Positions 28,985-37,794 of a stretch of DNA of 64,000 bases are shown one piece after another (position 1 is the stretch's first letter; each line of letters opens with the position of its first letter). Source of the stretch: Ruficoccus sp. ZRK36. GTDB lineage: Bacteria; Verrucomicrobiota; Verrucomicrobiia; Opitutales; Cerasicoccaceae. The stretch is taken from contig NZ_CP080649.1 in NCBI RefSeq assembly GCF_019603315.1, positions 2,800,176-2,864,175 on the forward strand, given 5' to 3'. The translations under genes were made by a program, and so were the position numbers. A model generated the notes under the pieces. That model was not told the DNA's origin. It ran no database searches and was given only the letters and a program-made list of their open reading frames with translations.

Positions 28985-29131
28985 CTACGAGACGTGCGAT
29001 CTGGCAAAGGTAGCCAATCCAAACACTAGCTCTGTAGCCAGCAGTATGCCTGATCCCATAGCTAGTGCCCGTTTGTTTTTGGGGATTGTGGTCAAGCGGT
29101 GAGCGTTGAGCCTCTGTACGCATTTCACCAT
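28985..29131 (-). CDS. Possible 48-residue single-helix membrane protein
   Basis: Short frame in the 442-base gap between tRNA-His and the RDD operon. It starts MVKCVQRLNAHRLTTIPKNK and has one hydrophobic stretch (about residues 22-43, AMGSGILLATELVFGLATFA) after a basic N-terminus, fitting one membrane helix with the N-terminus inside. AAGGA lies 7 bases before the ATG, a good ribosome-binding site. No known family recognised. It could be a real small membrane protein or a chance frame. The rest of the gap shows nothing else clear. Confidence 0.35.
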   Translation of the reverse strand: MVKCVQRLNAHRLTTIPKNKRALAMGSGILLATELVFGLATFARSHVS

Positions 29132-29281
29132 TTTTATTCCTTAGATGTTGATATCCTCTGATAATTCACTTGCGGAGGTGATAATTAAGTGATGTCAATT
29201 TTTTACGATCCGCCTCGGTTATATCATTCTAGCCTGTGGCTGAGATTCGACATCCGTTAACCCCTGCTACGCGTACTCTAT

Positions 29282-30031
29282 ATGGATTGGTATTACCTTG
29301 AGGATAACGAAGAGGTTGGTCCTTTTTCGTCACCCGACTTTCAAGAGCTTTTTAACAGCGGCCGCATCAATGGAGCGACGGCTGTACGTAACAGCGAAAT
29401 GCAAATGGCCATGCCGCTGGATCAGGCTGCCAGGAACGGACTCACCGACGATTTAACGCTCGAAGGAAGCGTCAACTGCCCGACCTGCAACGCAAGCGTC
29501 CGCTCTCAGGACCTGATCCCCATGGATGATATCGTGCTGTGCCCCAACTGTCGGGACCAGTACCTGCAGACTATGCGTGAGGGCATTGAACTCAGTGAAA
29601 CCGGCTTTGAGTACGCTTCATTCCTGATCCGTGCCGGAGCATATATCATCGACCTTTTCGCCGTATGGATCGTCCAGGCGGTCGTCGGCTTTGTTCTTGG
29701 CTTTGCTATCGGAATCGCTGGCGAAAGTGAAGCTCTCGCGAACGCACTCTCCATCGTCCTGATTGTGCTTTCGTACGCCATCCCCCTTGTCTACGCCACG
29801 CTATTGCTTGGTAATCGGAAGACCCAGGCCACACTTGGCATGATGGCCTTAAGAATCCGTATCGTAGATAAGCGCGGCGGCGACTGTAGCTACCTGATGG
29901 CCTTTGGACGCTATTTTGCAGCCATCATATCGAGCATTATCCTCGGTATTGGCTATTTTATGTGCTTGTGGGACTCGGAGCGCCAGACTCTCCACGACAA
30001 GATGGTGGGTACGTACGTAATCAAGAAATAG
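29282..30031 (+). CDS. GYF_2 / zinc-ribbon / RDD membrane protein
   Basis: Membrane protein of 249 residues with three parts: an N-terminal GYF_2-like domain (MDWYYLEDNEEVGPFSS, about 1-50), a small zinc ribbon (CPTC at about 63 and CPNC at about 84), then an RDD domain with three or four helices (RAGAYIIDLFAVWIVQAVVG onward, ending LWDSERQTLHDKMVGTYVI). GYF_2-RDD fusions are common in PVC bacteria. It heads the ten-gene operon, with 9 bases to the next gene. RDD proteins are proposed transporters or membrane anchors; function here unknown. Confidence 0.85.
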   Translation: MDWYYLEDNEEVGPFSSPDFQELFNSGRINGATAVRNSEMQMAMPLDQAARNGLTDDLTLEGSVNCPTCNASVRSQDLIPMDDIVLCPNCRDQYLQTMREGIELSETGFEYASFLIRAGAYIIDLFAVWIVQAVVGFVLGFAIGIAGESEALANALSIVLIVLSYAIPLVYATLLLGNRKTQATLGMMALRIRIVDKRGGDCSYLMAFGRYFAAIISSIILGIGYFMCLWDSERQTLHDKMVGTYVIKK

Positions 30032-30040
30032 ACTCACGCC

Positions 30041-30619
30041 ATGTCTATCGAATGCCCAGTGTGCCGCAGCCGACAGCTCGATCTGCCGGAGCGAGAGGGG
30101 ACCGTCGGATGCGATTGTGGTCGCCTAAATGGTGTTGTCACGTTCGAGTACCATCGGTTTCCCGCTTATTTCAAGAAACATAAGCCCCTCACTGCGCAAC
30201 AGGTCCTCAATGATGGCGAAGCAACCTGCTACAACCATCCCCACAAGGTAGCCGAGGCGGCTTGTGCCAGCTGCGGGATGTTCGCCTGTACTCTCTGTCT
30301 GGTTGATAGCCCCGAAGGGCGGATTTGCCTAAGCTGCTATAGCCGCAAACAGAAATCCGCCGGCCAGACCAGTAACAAGCGCACAGTCTACGATAGCTTC
30401 GCACTCGGGCTGGCATTGTTGCCGATGCTGTTTGTTTACATAACGATCATTACGGCTCCCATCGTCATTTTTATGGTCATCCGGTACTGGAACAAGCACC
30501 CGTGTAGTGAAGTTCCCCGGACACGCATCCGCTACATTCTCGCCCTGTTTTTTGCACTGCTGCAGATTGCCGCATGGGTGTTCTTTTTCATCAGTCAGAG
30601 CGCTGGCATGTACACGTAA
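30041..30619 (+). CDS. Zinc-finger (B-box-like) membrane protein
   Basis: 192 residues. The N-terminus has CPVC and CDC (a zinc ribbon, about residues 5-26); a B-box-like segment follows at about 63-100 (CYNHPHKVAEAACASCGMFA, then CTLC and CLSC), and two hydrophobic helices occupy 120-150 and 165-187. The cysteine/histidine pattern suggests two bound zinc ions on the cytoplasmic side of a membrane anchor. No enzyme motif. Second gene of the operon, 2 bases before the next start. It shares the B-box-plus-helix plan with the gene at 31138. Confidence 0.75.
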   Translation: MSIECPVCRSRQLDLPEREGTVGCDCGRLNGVVTFEYHRFPAYFKKHKPLTAQQVLNDGEATCYNHPHKVAEAACASCGMFACTLCLVDSPEGRICLSCYSRKQKSAGQTSNKRTVYDSFALGLALLPMLFVYITIITAPIVIFMVIRYWNKHPCSEVPRTRIRYILALFFALLQIAAWVFFFISQSAGMYT

Positions 30620-30621
30620 CC

Positions 30622-31134
30622 ATGGCTAAAAAGAAAAAGTACAAGCGACTGGGCCGCGGCTCCACCCTGATTCAGGCGTTTTATCTGTACGACGCCGAGG
30701 ATCACCTGCTGATGGTGAACGGCTCTTTCACCGAGGAGTACCGCCGCTTTTACTATCAGGATATCCAGGCTGCCCTGATCAAAAACCAGGTCGGCAAGAT
30801 GGTATTCTTAATCCTCTTGCTGCTGGCGCTCCTGGGCGGCACCGCAATCAGTCTCTCAGCCGGTGGTGATTTTGTCCCGTTCGCGCTTGTCCTGGGCCTT
30901 CCGGCTCTAATCATTCTGGCATGGGGGCTGCCCATTATGCTGACTGGCGGCTTCTGTAAGTTCTACCTCCAGTCCGAAGTGCAGAACATGGAAATCCCAC
31001 CGGTAAAAAGCGTCAAGAAGGCCCGCAAGATCATTAGTCTCATCCGGGAAAGGACTGCAGAACAGGAGCGGCAGATGCCGCCACCTTCCCCCGCAGCGGG
31101 CAGAGTCTTACCGCCTGTTCTGCCCAGAGGCTAA
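30622..31134 (+). CDS. Hypothetical two-helix membrane protein
   Basis: 170 residues from ATG 30622 (MAKKKKYKRLGRGSTLIQ); an earlier in-frame start would overlap the previous gene. A basic N-terminus, then two adjacent helices (about residues 59-78 and 86-113, MVFLILLLLALLGG and LVLGLPALIILAWGLPIM), then a Lys/Arg-rich cytoplasmic tail with a Pro-rich end. I recognise no family. The place in the operon, between two zinc-finger membrane proteins, suggests it belongs to the same membrane assembly. Confidence 0.72.
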   Translation: MAKKKKYKRLGRGSTLIQAFYLYDAEDHLLMVNGSFTEEYRRFYYQDIQAALIKNQVGKMVFLILLLLALLGGTAISLSAGGDFVPFALVLGLPALIILAWGLPIMLTGGFCKFYLQSEVQNMEIPPVKSVKKARKIISLIRERTAEQERQMPPPSPAAGRVLPPVLPRG

Positions 31135-31137
31135 GCC

Positions 31138-31443
31138 ATGGGCAGTCTAGCGACACAGCGCTGTAAGAACCATGTAGACCGGGAAGCTGTCGCCCGCTGC
31201 ATGAGCTGCATGGATTATTTCTGCCGCGAGTGCACCACTGAGCACGACGGGCGGATGATCTGTAAGCACTGCCTGGAAGAGGAATTAACCCAGCAGCAAC
31301 AGCGCCCCAAGCGCCACCTCGTCCGCGGCTTCATCGGCGGTATTGCTGCGTTGGGCTCGTTTACGGTCTGTTTTTTTATTTTCTATAAGATGGGCAGCAT
31401 GCTCATCTCCATCGCTGAGAGCTATTACGAAAGGCTATGGTGA
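31138..31443 (+). CDS. Small B-box zinc-finger membrane protein
   Basis: 101 residues. A B-box-type zinc finger occupies about 8-50 (CKNHVDREAVARCMSCMDYF, then CREC, H and CKHC), with one helix at about 67-90 (GFIGGIAALGSFTVCFFIFY). This is the bacterial B-box-zinc-finger plus helix plan. The end overlaps the next gene by 7 bases. Confidence 0.78.
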   Translation: MGSLATQRCKNHVDREAVARCMSCMDYFCRECTTEHDGRMICKHCLEEELTQQQQRPKRHLVRGFIGGIAALGSFTVCFFIFYKMGSMLISIAESYYERLW

Positions 31444-33098
31444 AACAGCGCAGGCTCAGAGGGAAGCGCTCCGACCGCGAGCAGGATGTCATAGAGATGT
31501 TGGAAAGCGCACTGCATCTGCTTAAAATGCTGCCTGCGCATGCCTGGTTACTCTATGCACTTGGCACACTCCCTTTTGTTTCACTGTTTCTGGTTTACTG
31601 GACGGAGATGTCCAGCAGTGCTCTGGCCTACCGCTACCTCTCGCCTGGCGCTCTGGCCCTCGCGGTAGCCTACATCTGGATGAAGTACTGGCAGGCGCGT
31701 TGGGCGATCGTAATGCGCAACGTACTCGTCATGCAGTCGTATCGACCGAGTCGGTCGACCCGCTTTCGGATACTTCTGCGTCAGGCGATCTTCCAGCCGT
31801 GGGGACTGATCATTGTTCCTCTGTGCGGGGTTCTGGTCATTCCGTTTCCCTGGGCCTTGGCCTTCTTCCAAAACCTGACCGTATGCGAATCCTTTGACGA
31901 AGAGGGTAAGCACACAACCGACAAGGCCCTGAAATACGCCTCGGTGGGAAAACTACAGCTCGGACTGTTTTCCCTGCTGTGGATCCAGATACTGACCGGT
32001 TTTATTTTCCTCAGCTGGCTGACGATATTGGGCTACCTGCCTTATCTCGTGTACATGCTGACCGGGATCGAGACGGTTTTCGTACGTAGTCCACACGCGA
32101 TACTGAACAATTCGAGCTTTTACGTGGCCGGTGCCACCTTCACGTATCTGACACTCGACCCGGTGGTAAAGGCATACTTTTTCCTGCGCTGCTACTATGC
32201 CGACACACGCGAAACCGGTCTCGACATCCTTGTTACACTGCGCCGCCTGGGCGGGCCAATGGCCCGCATGCTGATATTCGCTGCAGGTCTTGCCCTGTTG
32301 AGCGGATCGTGTCTGCTTGCTAATGAGCCTGTCGACCCGATCCCGTCTGAGCAGCTCGAGCAGACGATCGACGATGTCGGCTCACAGCGAAAATACATCT
32401 GGGACCAACCCCCAGAGCAGCTGGACAATCGGGGAGAGGCACCTGCCTGGGTTAACTCCTTTAACCAGTTCAAACAGGATATAAAAGAGTTCTGGCACAC
32501 CAGCTGGAGGGAGTTTTCCGACTGGTTCGAAAGTCTCTTTGAAAAGGAAGAGAAAAAAGAGAAAGAGGATAAAGAGGATCGCAAGAAAGTTTCGCATTCG
32601 GGTAATGGCATTGCCGATGTCGCCAATGTTATCGCGATAGGCCTGATCATCATATTGGCAGCTATTATCTGCGTCATGATATTCCGGGGGATTCGGCAAA
32701 GGCCACTTCTGGCGTCGACAGCCCCCATGGGCGCGGCAGACAGCCCCGATCTCACTCAGGAAGAAGTCAGTGCTGACAGTCTGAGCATTGACCGCTGGCT
32801 GGAATATGCCCGCGAGCTTGCGGCCCGACAAGAATACCGGCTGGCCATGCGTGCGGTATTCCTTGCCCAGCTGGCCTACCTCGCCGAGCAGCGCCTGATC
32901 GTGTTGGCCAAGTTCAAGTCCAACCTCGAGTACGCCCACGAGTTGACCCGTCGTGCACATTCCTGCCCACACGCCATTGAGGCTTTCTCTAGCTCTACGC
33001 ACCTCTTCGAGTCTATCTGGTACGGCGACTATCCCGCAGAACCCAGCAAACTCGACCAGATGGAAGATCTCTTTCGAACCCTGGCCACGGACTCATGA
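31437..33098 (+). CDS. Multi-pass membrane protein with DUF4129 domain
   Basis: 553 residues. The N-terminal half has about six helices (residues 35-290); a Gly-rich stretch and a signal-like LIFAAGLALLSGSCLLA near 280 precede an extracytoplasmic part. A highly charged stretch (about 370-387, many Lys/Glu) leads to another helix (VANVIAIGLIIILAAIICVM). The C-terminal 110 residues (RWLEYARELAARQEYRLAMR ...) match the DUF4129 pattern, in which a helical domain follows a membrane segment. DUF4129 genes are regularly linked to MoxR, DUF58 and DUF4350 genes, as here. Overlaps both neighbours by 4-7 bases. Confidence 0.8.
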   Translation: MVKQRRLRGKRSDREQDVIEMLESALHLLKMLPAHAWLLYALGTLPFVSLFLVYWTEMSSSALAYRYLSPGALALAVAYIWMKYWQARWAIVMRNVLVMQSYRPSRSTRFRILLRQAIFQPWGLIIVPLCGVLVIPFPWALAFFQNLTVCESFDEEGKHTTDKALKYASVGKLQLGLFSLLWIQILTGFIFLSWLTILGYLPYLVYMLTGIETVFVRSPHAILNNSSFYVAGATFTYLTLDPVVKAYFFLRCYYADTRETGLDILVTLRRLGGPMARMLIFAAGLALLSGSCLLANEPVDPIPSEQLEQTIDDVGSQRKYIWDQPPEQLDNRGEAPAWVNSFNQFKQDIKEFWHTSWREFSDWFESLFEKEEKKEKEDKEDRKKVSHSGNGIADVANVIAIGLIIILAAIICVMIFRGIRQRPLLASTAPMGAADSPDLTQEEVSADSLSIDRWLEYARELAARQEYRLAMRAVFLAQLAYLAEQRLIVLAKFKSNLEYAHELTRRAHSCPHAIEAFSSSTHLFESIWYGDYPAEPSKLDQMEDLFRTLATDS

Positions 33099-34459
33099 AA
33101 CGTAAAAGACTCATGACCGGACTTGGCCTGATGCTGGCCGCGCTACTGGTGACAGCAGCGCTTTACTACGCCTTTGCGAGTAAGTTTACCACTGGTAAAA
33201 TGTTCCCGGAGCACTCCAGCCTGCGGGCAGATCCGCGTGGCACCATGCTGCTGTATGAGAGCCTTGAGACATTGCCGACGGTCACGGCTGCCCGCTGGTT
33301 TGAGCCATTCAGCAAGTGGATGCGTGACAGCGAAGTCAGGCCGCAGGATACGACGGTACTCTTTCTCGATGCAAATGGCATGAGCCTAATGGACGAGGAC
33401 TTGGAAGCATTTCTCCTTCAGGGCGGTCGTGTTATCGTGTCCTTGCCATCTCCAAACCCCGGGAACTCCTACGACGATATGGATGAAGACTTTCATGCTT
33501 CCGATCATACGCCTGTCGGTGACGACGAGGTATTGGAAGAGGTCGAGTATAAAACAGGCTTCGACGGTTGGGAGCTATTTGCACTTAAAGCCTACCACGA
33601 TTACTCCGTTGTCAATTCCGACATGAGACTCAACAAAGAGAGTCCTATGGCCGCCGGTGCTCCAACAGAGACGGCATGGCTCAGCTCCGAGGCGATCTTG
33701 ATCAATGAAACGAAAAGCGTCTCCAATGAGCTGGATACCCAAGCCACGGAAGACATTGAGGACGAGGATTTCACCGAGCCCGAGGGCAGGGGAGAGTCGG
33801 CCGCTACCAGTTCGGAGGAAGATACGGATCGAGAAAAGCTTCCTCCTGCACGCCCGTGGGACGTTATTTATAGCTCGCATACCGCACCTGTCATTGTCGG
33901 TAAACAGGTCGGGCGTGGGGAAATCATCGTCTTGGCCAATGGTCTGCCACTGACCAACGAATCACTGCGCCTGCACAAGGATCTACCCTTACTGAAGTGG
34001 CTGCTCGGCAATGACCGCAATGTCGTCTTCGAGGAATACCATTTCGGTATCGTGCAGCCTCACGGGATCGCTTCTCTCATACGCGAATACGGCCTGAGCG
34101 GTGCCCTTGTCGCACTGATGATTTCATTTCTGCTTTTCATCTGGCACGGGGCATTTCCGCTACTACCCAGTGTCGCTGAGGCGCCCCGGCCGCGCACCCT
34201 TGGGCACACCGCTGTCAGTGGCTACCGTGATCTGCTCCGGCGGCACATACGCCCCCGGCAGTTGCTCGGGCTCTGTCTGGAGCAGTGGAAGTTGGCCTTT
34301 ATGGGCAAGCACCAAGACGGCAAACGCTACGAGAAGCAATTCCGGGAAGCAGAGCACGTTGTCGAAACCGAGGCAGCCAAGCCCCCTCGTGAGCGTAACC
34401 CCGGCCGCGCCTACCAAACTATTTCGCAAATACTTAATCAAAGGAGAACCCGCCCATGA
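33095..34459 (+). CDS. DUF4350-like membrane protein
   Basis: 454 residues. A helix at about 8-28 precedes an extracytoplasmic domain with the DUF4350 start (MFPEHSSLRADPRGTMLLYE, then LESL and LEAFLLQGGRVIVSLP), resembling an inactive GATase-like fold. An acidic insert (about 208-245) is unusual. A second helix lies about 335-357 (YGLSGALVALMISFLLFIWH), and the tail is cytoplasmic and basic. Coupled by 4-base overlaps to the DUF4129 gene before and the MoxR gene after. Function unknown. Confidence 0.8.
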   Translation: MKRKRLMTGLGLMLAALLVTAALYYAFASKFTTGKMFPEHSSLRADPRGTMLLYESLETLPTVTAARWFEPFSKWMRDSEVRPQDTTVLFLDANGMSLMDEDLEAFLLQGGRVIVSLPSPNPGNSYDDMDEDFHASDHTPVGDDEVLEEVEYKTGFDGWELFALKAYHDYSVVNSDMRLNKESPMAAGAPTETAWLSSEAILINETKSVSNELDTQATEDIEDEDFTEPEGRGESAATSSEEDTDREKLPPARPWDVIYSSHTAPVIVGKQVGRGEIIVLANGLPLTNESLRLHKDLPLLKWLLGNDRNVVFEEYHFGIVQPHGIASLIREYGLSGALVALMISFLLFIWHGAFPLLPSVAEAPRPRTLGHTAVSGYRDLLRRHIRPRQLLGLCLEQWKLAFMGKHQDGKRYEKQFREAEHVVETEAAKPPRERNPGRAYQTISQILNQRRTRP

Positions 34460-35421
34460 GCTCAGAGTTCAACGACCTGCAAAGCAAGATCGCCAGTGCC
34501 CGTGAAGAGATCGCGAAGGTCATCATCGGCCAGGAAGACGTCATCAATCAGTGCCTGATCGTTATCTTCGCACGGCAACATGCGTTACTGGAGGGCGTCC
34601 CCGGCGTCGCCAAGACCCTGTTGGTGAACACCCTTGCCCGCGTCCTCGGGTGCGAGTTCAACCGCATCCAGTCCACGCCCGACCTCATGCCGACCGACAT
34701 CATCGGCACCAGTATTTATAATATGCGCGATCAGGTCTTTGAAGTCGTTAAGGGACCGATCTTCACCTCCTTTTTACTGGCGGACGAGATCAACCGCGCT
34801 CCGGCCAAGACGCAGTCGGCCCTGCTTCAGGCCATGCAGGAGCGTGAGGTTGTTATCGACCGCAATACCTACGCGCTTGATCCGGCCTTTACGCTTTTTG
34901 CCACGCAGAACCCGGTCGAATACGAGGGCACCTATCCACTCCCCGAAGCGCAGAAGGACCGCTTTATGCTCAAAATCAATGTGGACTACCCGCAAGAAGC
35001 GCAGGAGCTGATGCTCGCTCGACGCGTGCTTGAGGGGAACCCACCCGAGCACTCGCTGGATGAGGGCCAGCTCAAGCCAGTGCTCGAAACGGGGGAGCTA
35101 GCCCGTGCACGCGAAGCCTTCCAATCCGTTACAATCAAAGAGGAGCTTATCAACTACTGCGTACAGATCATTCGCCAGACCCGTGCGAGTGACAGTATCC
35201 TGGTCGGGGCAAGTCCACGCGCGACAATCGCGCTCATCCTGGCTGTACGGATATACGCCGCCATCCAGGGGCGCGACTATGTCGTGCCCGATGACATTAA
35301 GCAGCTTGCCGGGCCGGTCCTGAACCACCGTCTGATTCTGCGCCCAGAGTTCGAGATCGAGGGGCTGACGATCGACGAGGTCATTGTCGAGCTGGTAAAC
35401 ACCGTAAGCGTTCCGCGCTAA
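34456..35421 (+). CDS. MoxR family AAA+ ATPase
   Basis: Cytoplasmic AAA+ ATPase of 321 residues, the usual length for MoxR. Walker A is EGVPGVAKTL (about residues 46-55), the Walker B with following helix is LLADEINRAPAKTQSALLQAMQ, and sensor 1 is TLFATQNPVEYEGTYPLPEAQ with the sensor-2/lid helices in the C-terminal third (ASPRATIALILAVRIYAAIQ). MoxR proteins act as chaperone-like ATPases with DUF58 or VWA partners to mature or activate enzymes or complexes. It is flanked by DUF4350 (4-base overlap) and DUF58 (31-base gap). Confidence 0.95.
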   Translation: MSSEFNDLQSKIASAREEIAKVIIGQEDVINQCLIVIFARQHALLEGVPGVAKTLLVNTLARVLGCEFNRIQSTPDLMPTDIIGTSIYNMRDQVFEVVKGPIFTSFLLADEINRAPAKTQSALLQAMQEREVVIDRNTYALDPAFTLFATQNPVEYEGTYPLPEAQKDRFMLKINVDYPQEAQELMLARRVLEGNPPEHSLDEGQLKPVLETGELARAREAFQSVTIKEELINYCVQIIRQTRASDSILVGASPRATIALILAVRIYAAIQGRDYVVPDDIKQLAGPVLNHRLILRPEFEIEGLTIDEVIVELVNTVSVPR

Positions 35422-35452
35422 GCCATCACCCGCACCGGATAATATCATAACC

Positions 35453-36790
35453 ATGCCCAAACCGAGTACCAGGCTAGTCCTGCTTTCGTTACTGCCGCTT
35501 CCTGCCGCATTACTGGCCGGGACCGGGGAGGTAGCGCTGACGCTATGCCTGGTGCTTTACCTTCTGTTTGTGGTCATGGCTCTCGTCGATATTTTGCTCA
35601 GCGGTCAGAAGCCCCATCCGAGCTTCCAGTGTGACCGCCAAATCCGTCAGGCCAAGAACTCGACCGGGAGTTTTAACCTGGTCATGGCATTCGCGGATGG
35701 AGACCGTCTGCCGCCCTGGATCGAGGTTGGTATTCCCTTTCCACTCCCCGTCACCTCAACCGAGGAGCAGCAGCGGTTGATGCTAAAGGCCGATACCCCA
35801 CGCTTTAGCAGTAAGTGGGAGTTCAGCTCGCCCGATCGTGGCTACTTTAAGATCGATCGCATCTACTGGCAGATTCCGAGCCTCCTGGGCCTGTGGTTGC
35901 GGCGTGGCTCTTCTGAGGCAGATTTACCGATCCGCATCTATCCCAACCTCCATCGGGACAAAAAAACGCTGGCAAATCTCTTTCTGAATCGAGGACTGGC
36001 CGGGATGAACATCCAGCGCATGAGTGGCCAGGGCCGCGACTATGACCAGATCCGTGATTACGAGCCTGGCGACCCCTTTGTGAACATCCACTGGAAGGCC
36101 AGTGCCAAGCGCAACAACCTGATGACAAAAACCTATCAGGTCGAGCGCACGCAGGAAATCTACGTCCTGATCGACCATTCGAGGCTTTCGGCCCGTAAGA
36201 TCCGCACTGACTACGACGAACACGATGAAAACGTCCTGGAGCGTTTCGTGGCTGCCGCTAGTGTGCTCAGCCTCGCCGCCGTAAGGCAGGGAGACCTGTT
36301 TGGCCTGATGACTTTCAGCCGCGATACAACGGGATTCCTGCGGGCCTCCTCTGGCCCCGCCCACTTGCGATGTGTTCAAGATCATCTTTTTACTATCAAA
36401 CCGAACAAGGTTTTCCCCGATTTTGAGGAAATGTTTCGCTTCGTGCGGACGAACCTGCGCCGCCGCAGCCTGATCATTCTCCTCACGGATCTCTCCGATC
36501 CGGCTGCGTTCGAGAGCTTCCGCCAGCACGTTGGGTTGATCAGCCGTCGCCATATCCTACTGGTCAACATGCTGACGATGGCTGGGGTCGGCCCACTGTT
36601 TCAGAGGGGCGACGACCGTAAAGACGATATCTACACCCGACTGGCCGGGCACCTGATCTGGAAAGACCTCCACGACTACACCCGTCTGCTGGCTGCTCAA
36701 CGCGTGGACCTGCGCCTGCTCAAAAGCGAGAACCTGGCACTGGAGGTCGTGAATCAGTACCTCACCGTGAAAAAACGTCAGCTCATATGA
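35453..36790 (+). CDS. DUF58 domain protein (MoxR partner)
   Basis: 445 residues. Two membrane segments near the N-terminus (about 4-45), a beta-rich middle, then the DUF58 hallmark YEPGDPFVNIHWKASAK at about 202-218, followed by a VWA-like fold (EIYVLIDHSRLS at about 237-248, containing D-x-S-x-L-S where a MIDAS would be). It is coupled by a 4-base overlap to the SpoIIM-like gene. In known systems the DUF58 protein is the membrane-tied partner of MoxR. Confidence 0.92.
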   Translation: MPKPSTRLVLLSLLPLPAALLAGTGEVALTLCLVLYLLFVVMALVDILLSGQKPHPSFQCDRQIRQAKNSTGSFNLVMAFADGDRLPPWIEVGIPFPLPVTSTEEQQRLMLKADTPRFSSKWEFSSPDRGYFKIDRIYWQIPSLLGLWLRRGSSEADLPIRIYPNLHRDKKTLANLFLNRGLAGMNIQRMSGQGRDYDQIRDYEPGDPFVNIHWKASAKRNNLMTKTYQVERTQEIYVLIDHSRLSARKIRTDYDEHDENVLERFVAAASVLSLAAVRQGDLFGLMTFSRDTTGFLRASSGPAHLRCVQDHLFTIKPNKVFPDFEEMFRFVRTNLRRRSLIILLTDLSDPAAFESFRQHVGLISRRHILLVNMLTMAGVGPLFQRGDDRKDDIYTRLAGHLIWKDLHDYTRLLAAQRVDLRLLKSENLALEVVNQYLTVKKRQLI

Positions 36791-37794
36791 TCATCGACAC
36801 GGACAAGTACATCTCCCAACAGCGACCGATCTGGGACGAGTTCGAGCGGATGTTAAGACTGATCGAGGACAACGCACGCACGAACTTTGACCTGAGACAG
36901 ATCCAGCGACTGCGTTATCTGCAGGACGTAGTGTCAGCCGACCTGACGCGCCTGCGCACATTTTCCGCCGAGCCGGCAACGACCAACTATCTGGAGTCTC
37001 TGGTCGCACGCGGTTTTTCCTCCATTCATGAAAACCGCTCCCTCAGTCGCCTGAAGTTCAACCCGTTTAAGGTACTGGTCGAGTTCGCCATCACGGTACG
37101 GCGCCATTCCCGGTTATTCTACTTCGTCACTGCGACGATGTTCGTGGGCTGCATTCTCGGAGGGGGGATCGTCGCGTTTTTCCCTGAGCACAAAGAGATT
37201 ATCATGCCATTCAGCCATCTGCTCGGCGACCCATCCGAACGAGTCGAAATGGAGGAAGACGCTGAAAATAGCACGCATGTAAGCGGCCATCAGTCATCAT
37301 TCTCGGCCACGCTGATGGCTAATAATATCCGGGTGGCTATTTTTGCGCTAACCGTCGGCATTCTTTACGGCGTCTTCACCGTCGTACTGGTATTTTATAA
37401 CGGGCTCATCCTTGGTGCGGTGGCGGTGGACTACATCCTGGCGGGGGAGACAACCTTTCTGCTGGGCTGGCTACTGCCACATGGCAGCGTAGAGATCCCG
37501 GCCATCCTTTTTGCGGCACAGGGTGGGCTGCTTATTGCACGTACGTTGATCGTGAAGGATGGGCGACTCAATCTGACCGCCCGCCTGAAAAAGAACAGCC
37601 GCGATATTGTTATGTTGATCGGCGGGGTCGTGCTGCTTCTGGTCTGGGCTGGCATCATTGAGGCCTTTTTATCTCAGTATCATGAACCCGTGATCCCGTA
37701 CTCCGCCAAGATCGCATTCGGACTTTTGCAGTTAGCCGCGCTGGCAGGATTTATCGTGATGGCTGGGCGCACAAAGAAAGGGGCCAGACAATGA
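36787..37794 (+). CDS. SpoIIM-like (DUF95) membrane protein
   Basis: 335 residues. A helical cytoplasmic N-terminal part (about 1-95) precedes five or six helices. The stage II sporulation protein M/DUF95 pattern is clear: NNIRVAIFALTVGILYGVFT, followed by LVFYNGLILGAVAVDY and LLPHGSVEIPAILFAAQGGL. SpoIIM-like proteins in non-sporulating bacteria accompany RDD, MoxR and DUF58 genes; their role is not known. Overlaps both neighbours by 4 bases. Confidence 0.92.
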   Translation: MIIDTDKYISQQRPIWDEFERMLRLIEDNARTNFDLRQIQRLRYLQDVVSADLTRLRTFSAEPATTNYLESLVARGFSSIHENRSLSRLKFNPFKVLVEFAITVRRHSRLFYFVTATMFVGCILGGGIVAFFPEHKEIIMPFSHLLGDPSERVEMEEDAENSTHVSGHQSSFSATLMANNIRVAIFALTVGILYGVFTVVLVFYNGLILGAVAVDYILAGETTFLLGWLLPHGSVEIPAILFAAQGGLLIARTLIVKDGRLNLTARLKKNSRDIVMLIGGVVLLLVWAGIIEAFLSQYHEPVIPYSAKIAFGLLQLAALAGFIVMAGRTKKGARQ

